From Hoeflea sp. 108 (GTDB taxonomy: Bacteria > Pseudomonadota > Alphaproteobacteria > Rhizobiales > Rhizobiaceae), in contig NZ_KB890024.1 in NCBI RefSeq assembly GCF_000372965.1, forward strand, positions 870,839-934,838: DNA of 64,000 bases, read 5' to 3'. Numbering within the stretch: the first letter of the stretch is position 1; each line of letters begins with the position of its first letter. This document shows positions 8,875 to 17,622 of the stretch, one piece after another. The translations under genes and the position numbers were made by a program. The notes under the pieces are model-generated. The model saw only the letters and a list, made by a program, of their open reading frames with translations, was not told the origin of the DNA and searched no databases.

Positions 8875-10083
8875 ATGGCTGACGCTTTTGTCTATGACGC
8901 CGTGCGCACGCCGCGCGGCAAGGGCAAGAAGGACGGATCGCTGCACGAAGTGCCGGCGGTACGCCTCGGCGCGAAGGTGCTGGAAGCGCTGCGCGACCGC
9001 AACGGTCTCGACACCGCCCAGGTCGACGACATCATCTTCGGCTGCGTCGACCCTGTCGGCGAAGCCGGATCTGTCATCCCGCGCTCGGCCGCCTTCGAGG
9101 CAGGTTACGACAACAAGGCACCGGGCATGCAGATCTCGCGCTTCTGCGCGTCCGGCCTCGATGCCATTAATTTCGGTGCGGCCAAGATCGCCCAGGGCGC
9201 CGACGAGATCGTCATTGCCGGCGGTGTGGAATCGATGTCGCGCGTCGGCATGGGGATGTCCGGTGGCGCCTGGTTCATGGACCCTTCGGTCGGCATTCCG
9301 GCCTGGTTCATGCCGCAGGGCGTTTCCGCCGACCTGATCGCCACCAAATACGGCTTCTCGCGCGACGACGTCGACGGCTACGCCGTCGAGAGCCAGAAGC
9401 GCGCCGCCAAGGCGTGGGAGAAGGGCTACTTCAACAAGTCGGTCGTGCCGGTCAAGGATCAGAACGGCCTGACCATCCTCGCCCATGACGAGCATATGCG
9501 CCCGACCACCGACATGCAGTCGCTCGGTCAGCTCAACCCGTCCTTCGTCATCCCCGGCGAGATGGGCGGTTTCGACGCGATCGCCGTCCAGCGCTACCCG
9601 GAACTGGAAGAGATCAACCACGTCCACCATGCCGGCAATTCGTCCGGCATCGTCGATGGGGCGGCAGCGGTACTCCTCGGTTCCAAGAAGGCTGGCAAGG
9701 CGATGGGCCTGAAGCCGCGGGCGCGCATCCGCGCCTTCTCCAACATCGGCTCGGAGCCGGCGATGATGCTGACCGGCCCGGTCGACGTCACCGAGAAACT
9801 GCTCAAGCGCGCCAAGATGAAGCTTTCGGACATCGACCTGTTCGAACTCAACGAGGCCTTCGCCTCGGTGGTGCTGCGCTACATGCAGGCCTTCGAGATC
9901 CCGCACGACAAGATCAACGTCAATGGCGGCGCCATCGCCATGGGCCACCCGCTGGGTGCCACCGGCGCAATGATCCTCGGCACCGTGCTCGATGAACTCG
10001 AGCGCCGCAATCTCAACACGGCCCTCGTGACCTTGTGCATCGGCGCCGGCATGGGCACCGCGACGATCATCGAGAGGGTGTGA
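8875..10083 (+). CDS. acetyl-CoA C-acyltransferase (thiolase), FadA-type
   Basis: 402 residues, thiolytic cleavage of 3-ketoacyl-CoA. The nucleophilic Cys is in SRFCASGLDAINFGA (about residue 90), the His in NGGAIAMGHPLGATGA (about 355) and the second Cys in LVTLCIGAGMGTATI near the C-terminus, giving the complete thiolase triad. It begins with MADAFVYDAVRTPRGKGKKDG after AAGGAGCAAGAAAA. Pairing with the FadB-type gene 436 bases downstream suggests the two form the trifunctional complex, although a small exported protein gene separates them. A biosynthetic acetoacetyl-CoA thiolase role is less likely in this context. Confidence 0.93.
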   Translation: MADAFVYDAVRTPRGKGKKDGSLHEVPAVRLGAKVLEALRDRNGLDTAQVDDIIFGCVDPVGEAGSVIPRSAAFEAGYDNKAPGMQISRFCASGLDAINFGAAKIAQGADEIVIAGGVESMSRVGMGMSGGAWFMDPSVGIPAWFMPQGVSADLIATKYGFSRDDVDGYAVESQKRAAKAWEKGYFNKSVVPVKDQNGLTILAHDEHMRPTTDMQSLGQLNPSFVIPGEMGGFDAIAVQRYPELEEINHVHHAGNSSGIVDGAAAVLLGSKKAGKAMGLKPRARIRAFSNIGSEPAMMLTGPVDVTEKLLKRAKMKLSDIDLFELNEAFASVVLRYMQAFEIPHDKINVNGGAIAMGHPLGATGAMILGTVLDELERRNLNTALVTLCIGAGMGTATIIERV

Positions 10084-10085
10084 GC

Positions 10086-10505
10086 ATGGCGGAACTCAAC
10101 CGACGTGCGCTTCTGGCGCTGATCGGTGGCGGCGCTGTCGCAGCCACCGTCGGCATCGTCTCGGTCGAAGCCGCGCCAGGTGGCGCCTTCCGCCTGCGCG
10201 GCATGGTGCGCTCGACGGCAAGCGGTCCGATGCCGGTGGGTATCCTGAAGGTCCGGCTCGAGGAGCAGGGCATCATGGACAAGGCGGCCCGGCGCATTGC
10301 CGAAACCACTGTGCGCAGCAACGGCCGCCAGCGTGTGGTGCCGTTCGAGATGGTCGTGCCGCGCGCCTCGCTGGCACGCGCCTACGATCCTGGCTTCAGT
10401 GTGCGCCTCGAGCGCAACGGCCGGCTGATTGCCATCAACACCACCAAACAACGTTATCGGGGCGGCCTCGAGGCTTCCCTGCAAATCGAACCCATCCTTT
10501 ACTGA
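10086..10505 (+). CDS. exported YscW/YbaY-domain protein embedded in the beta-oxidation operon
   Basis: 139 residues starting two bases after the thiolase stop. The N-terminus (NRRALLALIGGGAVAATVGIVSVEAAP) is a signal sequence with an Arg-Arg pair, possibly Tat-type, with an AxA-like cleavage region; there is no lipobox Cys. The mature part (FRLRGMVRSTASGPMPVGILKVRL, then IAETTVRSNGRQRVVPFEM) resembles the YscW/YbaY beta-sandwich domain, usually seen in lipoproteins and secretion pilotins. Its place between fadA- and fadB-type genes, with the fadB start 14 bases downstream, implies co-transcription. Function unknown; family assignment is by eye. Confidence 0.72.
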   Translation: MAELNRRALLALIGGGAVAATVGIVSVEAAPGGAFRLRGMVRSTASGPMPVGILKVRLEEQGIMDKAARRIAETTVRSNGRQRVVPFEMVVPRASLARAYDPGFSVRLERNGRLIAINTTKQRYRGGLEASLQIEPILY

Positions 10506-10519
10506 GGGGGCACGAAACT

Positions 10520-12742
10520 ATGACCAGCTACACGAACTTCACGGTCGAAACCGATGCCGATGGCATCGCGCTCGTCACCTGGAACATGCCCGACCGCTCG
10601 ATGAACGTCTTCACCGAAGAGGTGATGGGCGAACTCGACAAGATCATCGACCAGGTTGTCGCCGACGCCGGCATCAAGGGTGCCGTCATCACGTCGGGCA
10701 AGGAGACCTTCTCCGGCGGCGCCGACCTCACCATGCTGCAGAAGATGCTCGGCATCTATGCCAAGGAAAAGGCCAAGGACCCGGAGAAGGCGACCAAGCT
10801 GCTCTTCGACAATGCCGGCCGCATGGGCGCGCTGTGGCGCAAGCTCGAGACCTCGGGCAAGCCGTGGGTTTCGGCGATCAACGGCACCTGCATGGGCGGC
10901 GCCTTCGAGCTGTCGCTCGCTTGCCATGGTCGCGTCGCGGCTGACTCGGACAAGGTCAAGATGGCCTTGCCGGAAGTAAAGGTCGGCATCTTCCCGGGCG
11001 CCGGCGGCACCCAGCGCGTGCCGAGGCTTGCCGACCCGCAATCGGCATTGCAGATGCTGACCTCCGGCCAGACGCTGACGCCGCAGAAGGCCAAGGGCAT
11101 GGGTCTGATCCATGCGGTGGTCGAACCTGCCAAGCTGATCGAAGCCGCCAAGGCCATGATCACGGCTGGCCTCAAGCCGGTCCAGCCCTGGGACGAGAAG
11201 GGCTTCAAGCTGCCCGGCGGCCCGGTCTATTCGGCAGCGGGCGCCAATCTCTGGCCGCCGGCAATCGCCATCCTGCGCCGCGAGACTTATGGCAACTATC
11301 CGGCCGCGACCGCGATCCTGAAATGCGTCTACGAGGGCCTGCTGGTGCCGTTCGACACCGGCCTGCGCATCGAGCAGCGCTACTTCACTGAGATCATGCA
11401 GTCGAAGGAAGCGGCGGCGATGATCCGCTCGCTGTTCGTGTCGCTGCAGGAGTTGAACAAGGGCGCCCGGCGCCCCGAGGGCATTGCCGACACCAAGTTC
11501 AAGAAGATCGGCATCATCGGTGCCGGCTTCATGGGCGCAGGCATCGCCTATGTTACGGCCAAGGCGGGCATTCCGGTCGTCCTGATCGACCGCGACCAGG
11601 AGTCGGCTGAGAAGGGCAAGGCCCATTCCGACAGCCTGATCTCCGACCAGGTCAAGAAGGGCCGCGCCAAGCCCGAGGAGCGCGAGAAGCTGCTTTCGCT
11701 GATCACGCCGAGCGCCGACTATGCCGACCTTGCCGGCTGCGACCTCGTGGTCGAGGCGGTGTTCGAAGATTCGGAAGTCAAGAAGGCCGCGACCGAGAAG
11801 GCGGAAGCCGCGCTCAAGTCGTCGGCGGTGTTTGCCTCGAACACCTCGACCATTCCGATCACCTCGCTTGCCAAGAACTCGGTCCGCCCGAAGAACTTCA
11901 TCGGCATCCACTTCTTCTCGCCCGTCGACAAGATGATGCTGGTCGAGATTATCATGGGCAAGAAGACCGGCGACAAGGCGCTTGCGGTGGCGATGGACTT
12001 TGTACGCGCCATCAAGAAGACGCCGATCGTCGTCAACGACACGCGCGGCTTCTACGTCAATCGTTGCGTGCTGCGCTACATGTCGGAAGCCTTCAAGATG
12101 TTGATCGAGGGTGTTCCGGCGGCGATGATCGAGAATGCGGCGAAGGCTGCCGGCATGCCGGTCGGCCCGCTGGCGTTGACCGACGAGACGGCCGTCGACC
12201 TTGCCCAGAAGATCATGAAGCAGACCATCAGGGATCTCGGCGACAAGGCCGTCGATCCGCGCCAGATGGAACTGATCAACACCATGGTCGACACCCATGG
12301 CCGCCTCGGCCGCAAGAACACCAAGGGCTTCTACGACTATCCGGCGAAGCCGGCGAAGAAGAAGCTGTGGCCGGGCCTCAAGGACCTCTATCCGCAGAAG
12401 GCGCCCGAGAAGGTCGACGTCGAGGAGCTCAAGCTGCGTCTGCTGTCGGTCATCGCGCTCGAAGCGGCGCGAGTGATGGAGGAGGGCATCGTCACCGACC
12501 CGCGCGAGGCGGATGTCGGCTCGATCCTGGCCTTCGGCTTTGCGCCCTACACCGGCGGCGCGCTGTCCTTCATCGACGGTATCGGCGCCAAGAAGTTCGT
12601 CAAGATCGCCAAGGATCTGCAGAAGAAATATGGCGCCGAGTTCAAGGCACCCAAGCTTCTCATCGACATGGCCGACAAGGGCGAGACCTTCTACCAGCGT
12701 TTCGATCCATACGCGAAATCTGAGGAAAAGAAGGCGGCCTGA
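10520..12742 (+). CDS. fadJ: FadB/FadJ-type multifunctional enoyl-CoA hydratase / 3-hydroxyacyl-CoA dehydrogenase
   Basis: 740 residues, catalysing hydration of 2-enoyl-CoA and NAD-dependent oxidation of 3-hydroxyacyl-CoA. The N-terminal crotonase domain carries FSGGADL and both catalytic glutamates (GGAFELSLACHGRV; ALPEVKVGIFPGAGGTQRV). The dehydrogenase Rossmann site is GIIGAGFMGAGIAY at about residue 330, with FASNTSTIPI and GIHFFSPVDKMMLVEII downstream; its C-terminal domain starts near NDTRGFYVNRC (about 505). Length fits FadB/FadJ. GAGGGGGCACGAAACT precedes ATG. It is the core of this operon; FadB versus FadJ naming cannot be settled by eye. Confidence 0.94.
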   Translation: MTSYTNFTVETDADGIALVTWNMPDRSMNVFTEEVMGELDKIIDQVVADAGIKGAVITSGKETFSGGADLTMLQKMLGIYAKEKAKDPEKATKLLFDNAGRMGALWRKLETSGKPWVSAINGTCMGGAFELSLACHGRVAADSDKVKMALPEVKVGIFPGAGGTQRVPRLADPQSALQMLTSGQTLTPQKAKGMGLIHAVVEPAKLIEAAKAMITAGLKPVQPWDEKGFKLPGGPVYSAAGANLWPPAIAILRRETYGNYPAATAILKCVYEGLLVPFDTGLRIEQRYFTEIMQSKEAAAMIRSLFVSLQELNKGARRPEGIADTKFKKIGIIGAGFMGAGIAYVTAKAGIPVVLIDRDQESAEKGKAHSDSLISDQVKKGRAKPEEREKLLSLITPSADYADLAGCDLVVEAVFEDSEVKKAATEKAEAALKSSAVFASNTSTIPITSLAKNSVRPKNFIGIHFFSPVDKMMLVEIIMGKKTGDKALAVAMDFVRAIKKTPIVVNDTRGFYVNRCVLRYMSEAFKMLIEGVPAAMIENAAKAAGMPVGPLALTDETAVDLAQKIMKQTIRDLGDKAVDPRQMELINTMVDTHGRLGRKNTKGFYDYPAKPAKKKLWPGLKDLYPQKAPEKVDVEELKLRLLSVIALEAARVMEEGIVTDPREADVGSILAFGFAPYTGGALSFIDGIGAKKFVKIAKDLQKKYGAEFKAPKLLIDMADKGETFYQRFDPYAKSEEKKAA

Positions 12743-12748
12743 CGAAGC

Positions 12749-13297
12749 ATGTACGTCTGGGCAAGACTGGCTCGTATGGCCGCGACGAAATCTCGTCGCG
12801 GCCCTTACCGTTTTGGCGATGAAGGCCGGCTGTCGTTCCGCTGCCTGCCGACCGACATCGACTTCAACATGCATCTCAACAATGCACGCTACATGATGCT
12901 GGCGGATGTCGGTCGCATCGACATCTTCATGCGCTCGGGTCTGATCGAGCTTGCCCGCAAGCGCGGCTGGGCGCCGATGCTGGGTGGCCTGCAGACTGTG
13001 TTCGTGCGCGAGATCAGGCTGTGGAAGCGCTTCGACGTCGTCTCCTCGGTGGAGACCTGGAACGGCTCGGAGGTGATCGGCAAGCACCGCTTCGTGCTCG
13101 ACAATGGCGAGACGGCGGCTCTGATCATGACCAGTGCCGGCGTCTATGACCGGGCCACCCGCCGTTTCGTCCAGATCGACGACCTGGTGCGCGAACTGGG
13201 CTATGACGGCGCAGCGCCCCGGGACGTCAGCGAGGAAGAGCGCATCTTCATTGCTTCGCACAAGGGTTTGAGGATGCTCGCCAAATCAGGTGACTGA
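12749..13297 (+). CDS. hot-dog fold acyl-CoA thioesterase (4HBT_2/THEM6-like)
   Basis: 182 residues, last gene of the beta-oxidation operon, starting six bases after the FadB-type stop. The signature TDIDFNMHLNNARYMMLADVGRID is that of 4-hydroxybenzoyl-CoA-thioesterase-like hot-dog proteins, and the following part (FVREIRLWKRFDVVSSVETWNG, ADVGR) continues the fold. Such enzymes hydrolyse acyl-CoA to free acid and CoA. In this setting it may relieve accumulation of acyl-CoA intermediates that the pathway cannot use; the substrate is inferred only from context. Confidence 0.82.
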   Translation: MYVWARLARMAATKSRRGPYRFGDEGRLSFRCLPTDIDFNMHLNNARYMMLADVGRIDIFMRSGLIELARKRGWAPMLGGLQTVFVREIRLWKRFDVVSSVETWNGSEVIGKHRFVLDNGETAALIMTSAGVYDRATRRFVQIDDLVRELGYDGAAPRDVSEEERIFIASHKGLRMLAKSGD

Positions 13298-13401
13298 GGC
13301 GGCATTCGTGCCCGACTTTGGGGCGGACGGCTTTTTCGCAACCAGCGGCAATGGTAATATCAGTATGTTCTAATAATGGCATTCGCCGGAAGGATGTTGC
13401 C

Positions 13402-13701
13402 ATGCGCATGCTTCTCAAGATCTCCATTCCCGCCGCCCAGGGAAACCGCGCCATCAAGGACGGCAGCCTTGCCTCGATCATGGAAAAGTCGCTTGCCGAG
13501 CTCAAGCCGGAAGCGGCCTACTTCACCCTCGACAAGGGGGAACGCACCGCCTTCATATTCGTCGACGTCAAGGACATCACCGCGATCCCCAGCATCTGCG
13601 AGCCGTTCTTCTTCGGCTTCGAGGCTGCCATCTCCATGACGCCGGTGATGGACGCAAACGACCTGCGCGCCGGCCTCAAGCTGATGATGCAGAAGACGTG
13701 A
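13402..13701 (+). CDS. small conserved protein of unknown function (99 aa)
   Basis: Starts at ATG 13402 after a GGAAGGA ribosome site; ATG 13408 is the alternative. The sequence (MLLKISIPAAQGNRAIKDGSL, then YFTLDKGERTAFIFVDVKDI, FFFGFEAAISMTPVMDANDL) alternates short strands and helices like a small ferredoxin-like/ABM-type fold. No signal peptide or known catalytic motif. It stands between the beta-oxidation operon and the S24-type gene, with gaps on both sides, so it is probably transcribed alone. I do not recognise a function. Confidence 0.7.
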   Translation: MRMLLKISIPAAQGNRAIKDGSLASIMEKSLAELKPEAAYFTLDKGERTAFIFVDVKDITAIPSICEPFFFGFEAAISMTPVMDANDLRAGLKLMMQKT

Positions 13702-13811
13702 CGCCCGACCGTCGCGCCGCTGCCGATATGGCAAGGCGCGACACACTGGACATTCCCCGCACGCGTGGTTAAATGCCGAAAGGTATTTTTTCCTGTCTTG
13801 AGGGGAGCGCC

Positions 13812-14462
13812 ATGCTCTCGCACGAACGTGTCTGGGCCGCGATCGACGCTCTTGCCGAGCGCTATTCGCTTTCGGCGTCGGGCCTCGCCAAGAAGGCCGG
13901 GCTCGACTCGACGGCGTTCAACAAGTCGAAACGGCAGTCGGTCGACGGGCGGCCGCGCTGGCCCTCGACGGAGTCGCTGGCCAAGATCATCGAGGCGACC
14001 AATTCCTCGCTGGAGGAGTTTCTTGCATTCGTCGAGCCGGGCAGGGCCGGCAGCCGGGCGAAGGCCGGGGGACAGGCCGCGGGTGTGCCGCTGCTGGGCT
14101 TTGCCCAGGCGGGTGCCGGCGGTTTCTTCGACGATTCCGGTTTTCCGGCCGGCCAGGGCTGGGAGCTGATCGAGCTTCCGGCGCGCACGACTGACAGTTC
14201 TTATGCGCTGCAGGTCCAGGGCGACTCCATGCTGCCGCTTTATCGCAACGGCGATGTGTTGATCGTCGAGCCGGGCGCGACCGTGCGCAAGGGCGACCGC
14301 GTGGTGGTCAAAACCATCTCGGGCGAAGTGATGGCCAAGGTGTTGGAGCGACAGGGGCAGGGTGTCATCGAACTTTTGTCGCTCAATCCCGAGCATCCAA
14401 ACCGTCGCTTCCCCACCACCGAGGTGGAATGGGTGGCGCGCATTGTCTGGGCGAGCCAGTAG
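13812..14462 (+). CDS. helix-turn-helix S24 (LexA/CI-like) autoproteolytic regulator
   Basis: 216 residues from ATG 13812, which follows GAGGGGAGCGCC; an in-frame ATG at 13773 has no such site. The N-terminus holds a phage-repressor-like HTH (SLSASGLAKKAGLDSTAFNKSKR, then WPSTESLAKIIEATNSSLEEF). The C-terminus is an S24 peptidase domain: Ser in VQGDSMLPLYRNGDVLIVEP (about 136-155) and Lys in GDRVVVKTISGEVMAKV. Between them FAQAGAGGFFDD offers an Ala-Gly bond where LexA/CI proteins cut themselves. It is likely a stress-responsive repressor, distinct from LexA itself. The SNase-like gene follows seven bases downstream and may be co-transcribed. Confidence 0.85.
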   Translation: MLSHERVWAAIDALAERYSLSASGLAKKAGLDSTAFNKSKRQSVDGRPRWPSTESLAKIIEATNSSLEEFLAFVEPGRAGSRAKAGGQAAGVPLLGFAQAGAGGFFDDSGFPAGQGWELIELPARTTDSSYALQVQGDSMLPLYRNGDVLIVEPGATVRKGDRVVVKTISGEVMAKVLERQGQGVIELLSLNPEHPNRRFPTTEVEWVARIVWASQ

Positions 14463-14469
14463 TGGCGCG

Positions 14470-15345
14470 ATGAAACCAGCAGCATTGGCAGTGGCCGCAG
14501 CCGGTTTCGGCATCGCCTTCCTGGTCGCTTCCGCCGGCGGCCACAGGTTGACTGCGCTGGAAAGTCCCACCGTCGATATCATCGACGAAAGCGACCTGCC
14601 GGCCGACATGACCGGCGACGACAACATGGGCGAAGCCATCACCGACAATCCCGCTGCGACAGATCAGCAAAACCCTGCCGAAGCTCTGCCGGAGCAGCCC
14701 GCCATGCCGGAAGCGCCGGCCGCCGAACCCACGACGCAAGCCGTGCGCCCGGTGGCGCAGGGTGAGTTCGTGCCGCCTGCCGTCGAGCCAAGCGGGCTGG
14801 AGCGCGAGGCGCCGCGCGCGCCGCTCAGCGATCTGAGCCTAGCCTTGCCGCCCAAGCCGAAGGTAACCGCCGAATGGGATGGCACGACGCTGTTCCAGCC
14901 GGTGGCCTCTGCCGCTGGTCGGATCGAGGCGAAGGGCGTGCGCGTTGCCATTTCAGGCGTTGCACCGCTGGCATCAGAGGAAAGTTGCAGCTTCGAAGGC
15001 AAACAGTGGAATTGCGGTACACGCGCGCGCACGGCCTTCCGCGGGCTGCTGCGCAGCCGCGCCGTGGTCTGCGACATGCCGGCGGATGCCGCGCAGGGTG
15101 ACGTGGTCGCCCGGTGCCGGATCGGCAAGCTGGATGTTGGCGAATGGCTGGTCGCCAATGGCTGGGCCAGGGCCGAGGCCGGTGGACCCTATGAGGATGC
15201 CGGCAAGAAGGCGGAGAGCGACGGCAAAGGCATTTATGGCGCGCCGCCAGAGCGTGTCGAGATGACCTTGACGCCGGCGGGCTCGACGTTGCCTGCCACC
15301 GAGCCACCACCGGCCGAGCCCGCGATCGAACTGCCGGCGCAGTAA
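14470..15345 (+). CDS. membrane-anchored or exported staphylococcal-nuclease-like (thermonuclease family) protein
   Basis: 291 residues. An N-terminal hydrophobic segment (LAVAAAGFGIAFLVASAGG) is followed by about 100 residues rich in Pro, Ala and Glu, then an SNase-like domain near residues 150-260: VRVAISGVAPL, TRARTAFRGLLRSRAVVCDM, DVGEWLVANGWARAEAG, KAESDGKGIYG. The usual Arg/Glu catalytic set of active thermonucleases is not obvious; the substrate-side RLxGIDAPE motif is replaced by VRVAISGVAPLAS, so activity is doubtful. It lies directly after the S24 regulator and ends one base before the convergent GNAT gene. Confidence 0.75.
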   Translation: MKPAALAVAAAGFGIAFLVASAGGHRLTALESPTVDIIDESDLPADMTGDDNMGEAITDNPAATDQQNPAEALPEQPAMPEAPAAEPTTQAVRPVAQGEFVPPAVEPSGLEREAPRAPLSDLSLALPPKPKVTAEWDGTTLFQPVASAAGRIEAKGVRVAISGVAPLASEESCSFEGKQWNCGTRARTAFRGLLRSRAVVCDMPADAAQGDVVARCRIGKLDVGEWLVANGWARAEAGGPYEDAGKKAESDGKGIYGAPPERVEMTLTPAGSTLPATEPPPAEPAIELPAQ

Positions 15346-15346
15346 T

Positions 15347-15814
15347 TCAGGCGTTGTCGGGCAAGCGTTCCATGTAAATGTCGAACTCGTCGCGATGGGT
15401 CTCGGCGAAACCGTGGCGCTCGTAGAAGCGCCTGGCGTCGCTCTCGCGCAGCACATCGAGCCGGATCGGCAAGCCCGTGGCATCCGCCTCCGCCAGCATT
15501 TGGCGCAGAACCGAGCTGCCGATGCCATGGCCCTGCGCTTCCGGCACGAGATAGAAATGCTCGAGCAGAAGTGCGCCGTCCTGCGGGCCGAAGGCGACGC
15601 AGCCGATCAGCTGTTCTGTCGGCGCAAGGACAAGGCGTGTGTGTTGCGGCCTGAACGAGTCGCGAAAACGGGCTCGCGCCTGCTCGGGATCGAAACGGCC
15701 GATGCGCTCGAGGCTCGGGCGCATCGCCAGCAACCTGATCTCGAAAAGGCGTTCGAAATCGGCTTCCCGGGCCGGCGCGAAGCTTAAAGTCGCATTCGCG
15801 TCGGCGATTGCCAC
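15347..15814 (-). CDS. GNAT family N-acetyltransferase
   Basis: 155 residues. The acetyl-CoA binding motif A is LVPEAQGHGIGSSVLRQMLAEAD, followed by the motif B-like RLDVLRESDARRFYERHGFAETH, both classic GNAT signatures. GTG 15814 starts one base after the lysK stop codon, so it is translationally linked to lysK on the minus strand. The substrate cannot be told; many GNATs act on small amines or on proteins. Confidence 0.85.
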   Translation of the reverse strand: MAIADANATLSFAPAREADFERLFEIRLLAMRPSLERIGRFDPEQARARFRDSFRPQHTRLVLAPTEQLIGCVAFGPQDGALLLEHFYLVPEAQGHGIGSSVLRQMLAEADATGLPIRLDVLRESDARRFYERHGFAETHRDEFDIYMERLPDNA

Positions 15815-15815
15815 C

Positions 15816-17465
15816 TCAGGCCGCCAGCTTGCCTTCGAGCCCCTTGCGGATGAGTGCGCAGGTCTCTGCTGTGCCGTAGAGTGCCGCGAACGAGCCGAAG
15901 CGCGGGCCGCGTTCCTGGCCGATCAGGATCTGGTAGATCATCTGGAAGAAAGCGCCCGACACGCCGGGGCCGCCCTCCGGGCTCTGCTTGGTGTGATCCT
16001 GGTAGCGCTCGATCTTGCGGGCGACGTTGAGCGAGGCGTTCTGGATCGCTTCGCCGTCCGAACCGGCCGGAAGAGCTGCCAGCGCCTGTTCGAGCGCCGC
16101 AAGTGCCTCGCGCTCGACGTCGTCGGGGGCGCGGAATACCTTGGTCGGCTTCACGAAGTCGTCGAAGTAGCGGATGGCGTAGCCGGTCAGCTTGTCGAGA
16201 TCGGGATGCGTCTCGGGCGTCACGCCGGGCGCATGGCGCGAGATGAAGCCCCACAGCACGCTCTTGTCATGGGCGTTGGAGGCGCTGACGAGATTGAGCA
16301 GCAGCGAGAACGGCACCGGCAGGTCGATGGCAGGCGGGTTGCCGTCATGCATGTGCCAGACCGGGTTGCCGAGGCGGTTCTTCCAGTCTTGCTTCGGGTA
16401 AGCGGCCAGGAAGCTGTAATATTCGTCAACGGCCTTGGGGATGACGTCGAAATAGAGCTTCTTGGCCTGGCGCGGACGCTGGAACATGTAGAGCCCGAGG
16501 CTCTCGGTCGGCGCATAGGTCAGCCACTCGTCGATGGTGAGGCCGTTGCCCTTGGACTTCGAGATCTTCTGGCCGTTCTCGTCGAGGAACAGCTCGTAGA
16601 CGAAATGCTCGGGCGCGCGTCCGCCGAGAATGACGCAGATGCGGTCATAGATCGCCGCATTGGTCTGGTGATCCTTGCCGAACATCTCGAAATCGACGTT
16701 GAGCGCTGCCCAGCGCATGCCGAAATCGGGCTTCCACTGCAGCTTGACCTTGCCACCGGTGACCGACAGCGTGGTCTCGGTGCCTTCGTCGTCGAATGTG
16801 ATGGTGCCGGCCTTGGCGTCGACGTTCTTCATCGGCACGTAGAGCACGCGCCCGCTCTTGGGCGAGATGGGCAGGAACGGGCTGTAAGTCGCCTGGCGTT
16901 CCTCGCCCAGTGTCGGCAACATCACCTTCATGATGTCATCGTACTTCTCGGCCGCCTTGAGCAGCATCGCGTCGAACTTGCCCGACTTGTAGTAGTCGGT
17001 GGCGCTGGCGAACTCGTAGTCGAAGCCGAAGGTGTCGAGGAAGCGGCGCAGCATCGCATTGTTGTGATGGCCGAAGCTCTCGTAGTCGCCGCCGAACGGG
17101 TTCGGCACCGAGGTCAGCGGCATGTGCAGATAGGGCTCGAGCGCTGCGCGATCCGGCACGTTCTCCGGAATCTTGCGCATTCCGTCCATGTCGTCGGAGA
17201 AGCACAAAAGCCTGGTCTTGACCTTGTTCTCGGTCAGGACATGGAAGGCGTGGCGCACCATCGTCGTGCGCGCCACCTCGCCAAAGGTGCCGATATGCGG
17301 CAGGCCCGACGGGCCGTAGCCGGTCTCGAACAGAACCGTCTCGGGCAAGCCCGTTTTCTTGTAGCGCTCGACGATTTTCTTGGCTTCCTCGAACGGCCAG
17401 GCTTTGCTTTCAGCCGCAGCCGCCAGGAGTTCGGGGTTGAGATCGATGATGTTTGATCTCGTCAT
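15816..17465 (-). CDS. lysK: class I lysyl-tRNA synthetase
   Basis: 549 residues, charging tRNA-Lys with lysine. The class I signatures are clear: the HIGH-type PSGLPHIGTFGE near residue 45 and the KMSKS-type KISKSKGNG near residue 285. This archaeal-type enzyme replaces the class II LysS in alphaproteobacteria. ATG 17465 (MTRSNIIDLNPEL) is taken as the start; longer in-frame extensions lack homologous character. The upstream region faces a divergent TerB-like gene (158 bases), and the GNAT gene follows by one base. Confidence 0.95.
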   Translation of the reverse strand: MTRSNIIDLNPELLAAAAESKAWPFEEAKKIVERYKKTGLPETVLFETGYGPSGLPHIGTFGEVARTTMVRHAFHVLTENKVKTRLLCFSDDMDGMRKIPENVPDRAALEPYLHMPLTSVPNPFGGDYESFGHHNNAMLRRFLDTFGFDYEFASATDYYKSGKFDAMLLKAAEKYDDIMKVMLPTLGEERQATYSPFLPISPKSGRVLYVPMKNVDAKAGTITFDDEGTETTLSVTGGKVKLQWKPDFGMRWAALNVDFEMFGKDHQTNAAIYDRICVILGGRAPEHFVYELFLDENGQKISKSKGNGLTIDEWLTYAPTESLGLYMFQRPRQAKKLYFDVIPKAVDEYYSFLAAYPKQDWKNRLGNPVWHMHDGNPPAIDLPVPFSLLLNLVSASNAHDKSVLWGFISRHAPGVTPETHPDLDKLTGYAIRYFDDFVKPTKVFRAPDDVEREALAALEQALAALPAGSDGEAIQNASLNVARKIERYQDHTKQSPEGGPGVSGAFFQMIYQILIGQERGPRFGSFAALYGTAETCALIRKGLEGKLAA

Positions 17466-17622
17466 GTCGAGAGCCCTTTGATTGTTGGGCGGAATTTCCG
17501 CCGAAGACGGCCATGCTCTATGCGCGCATGCCGCGGGCGTCAACGATTCCGGCCATTTTTCGTTGCAGACAGGCAGGCGCGTTCCTAAGTTCGCGTGGCA
17601 AACAACCCTTCCGGAGAACTCA

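Noticed and set aside
10499..13261. 920-codon minus-strand frame opposite the FadB-type gene
   Set aside because: Shadow of GC-rich coding sequence, no domain signature.
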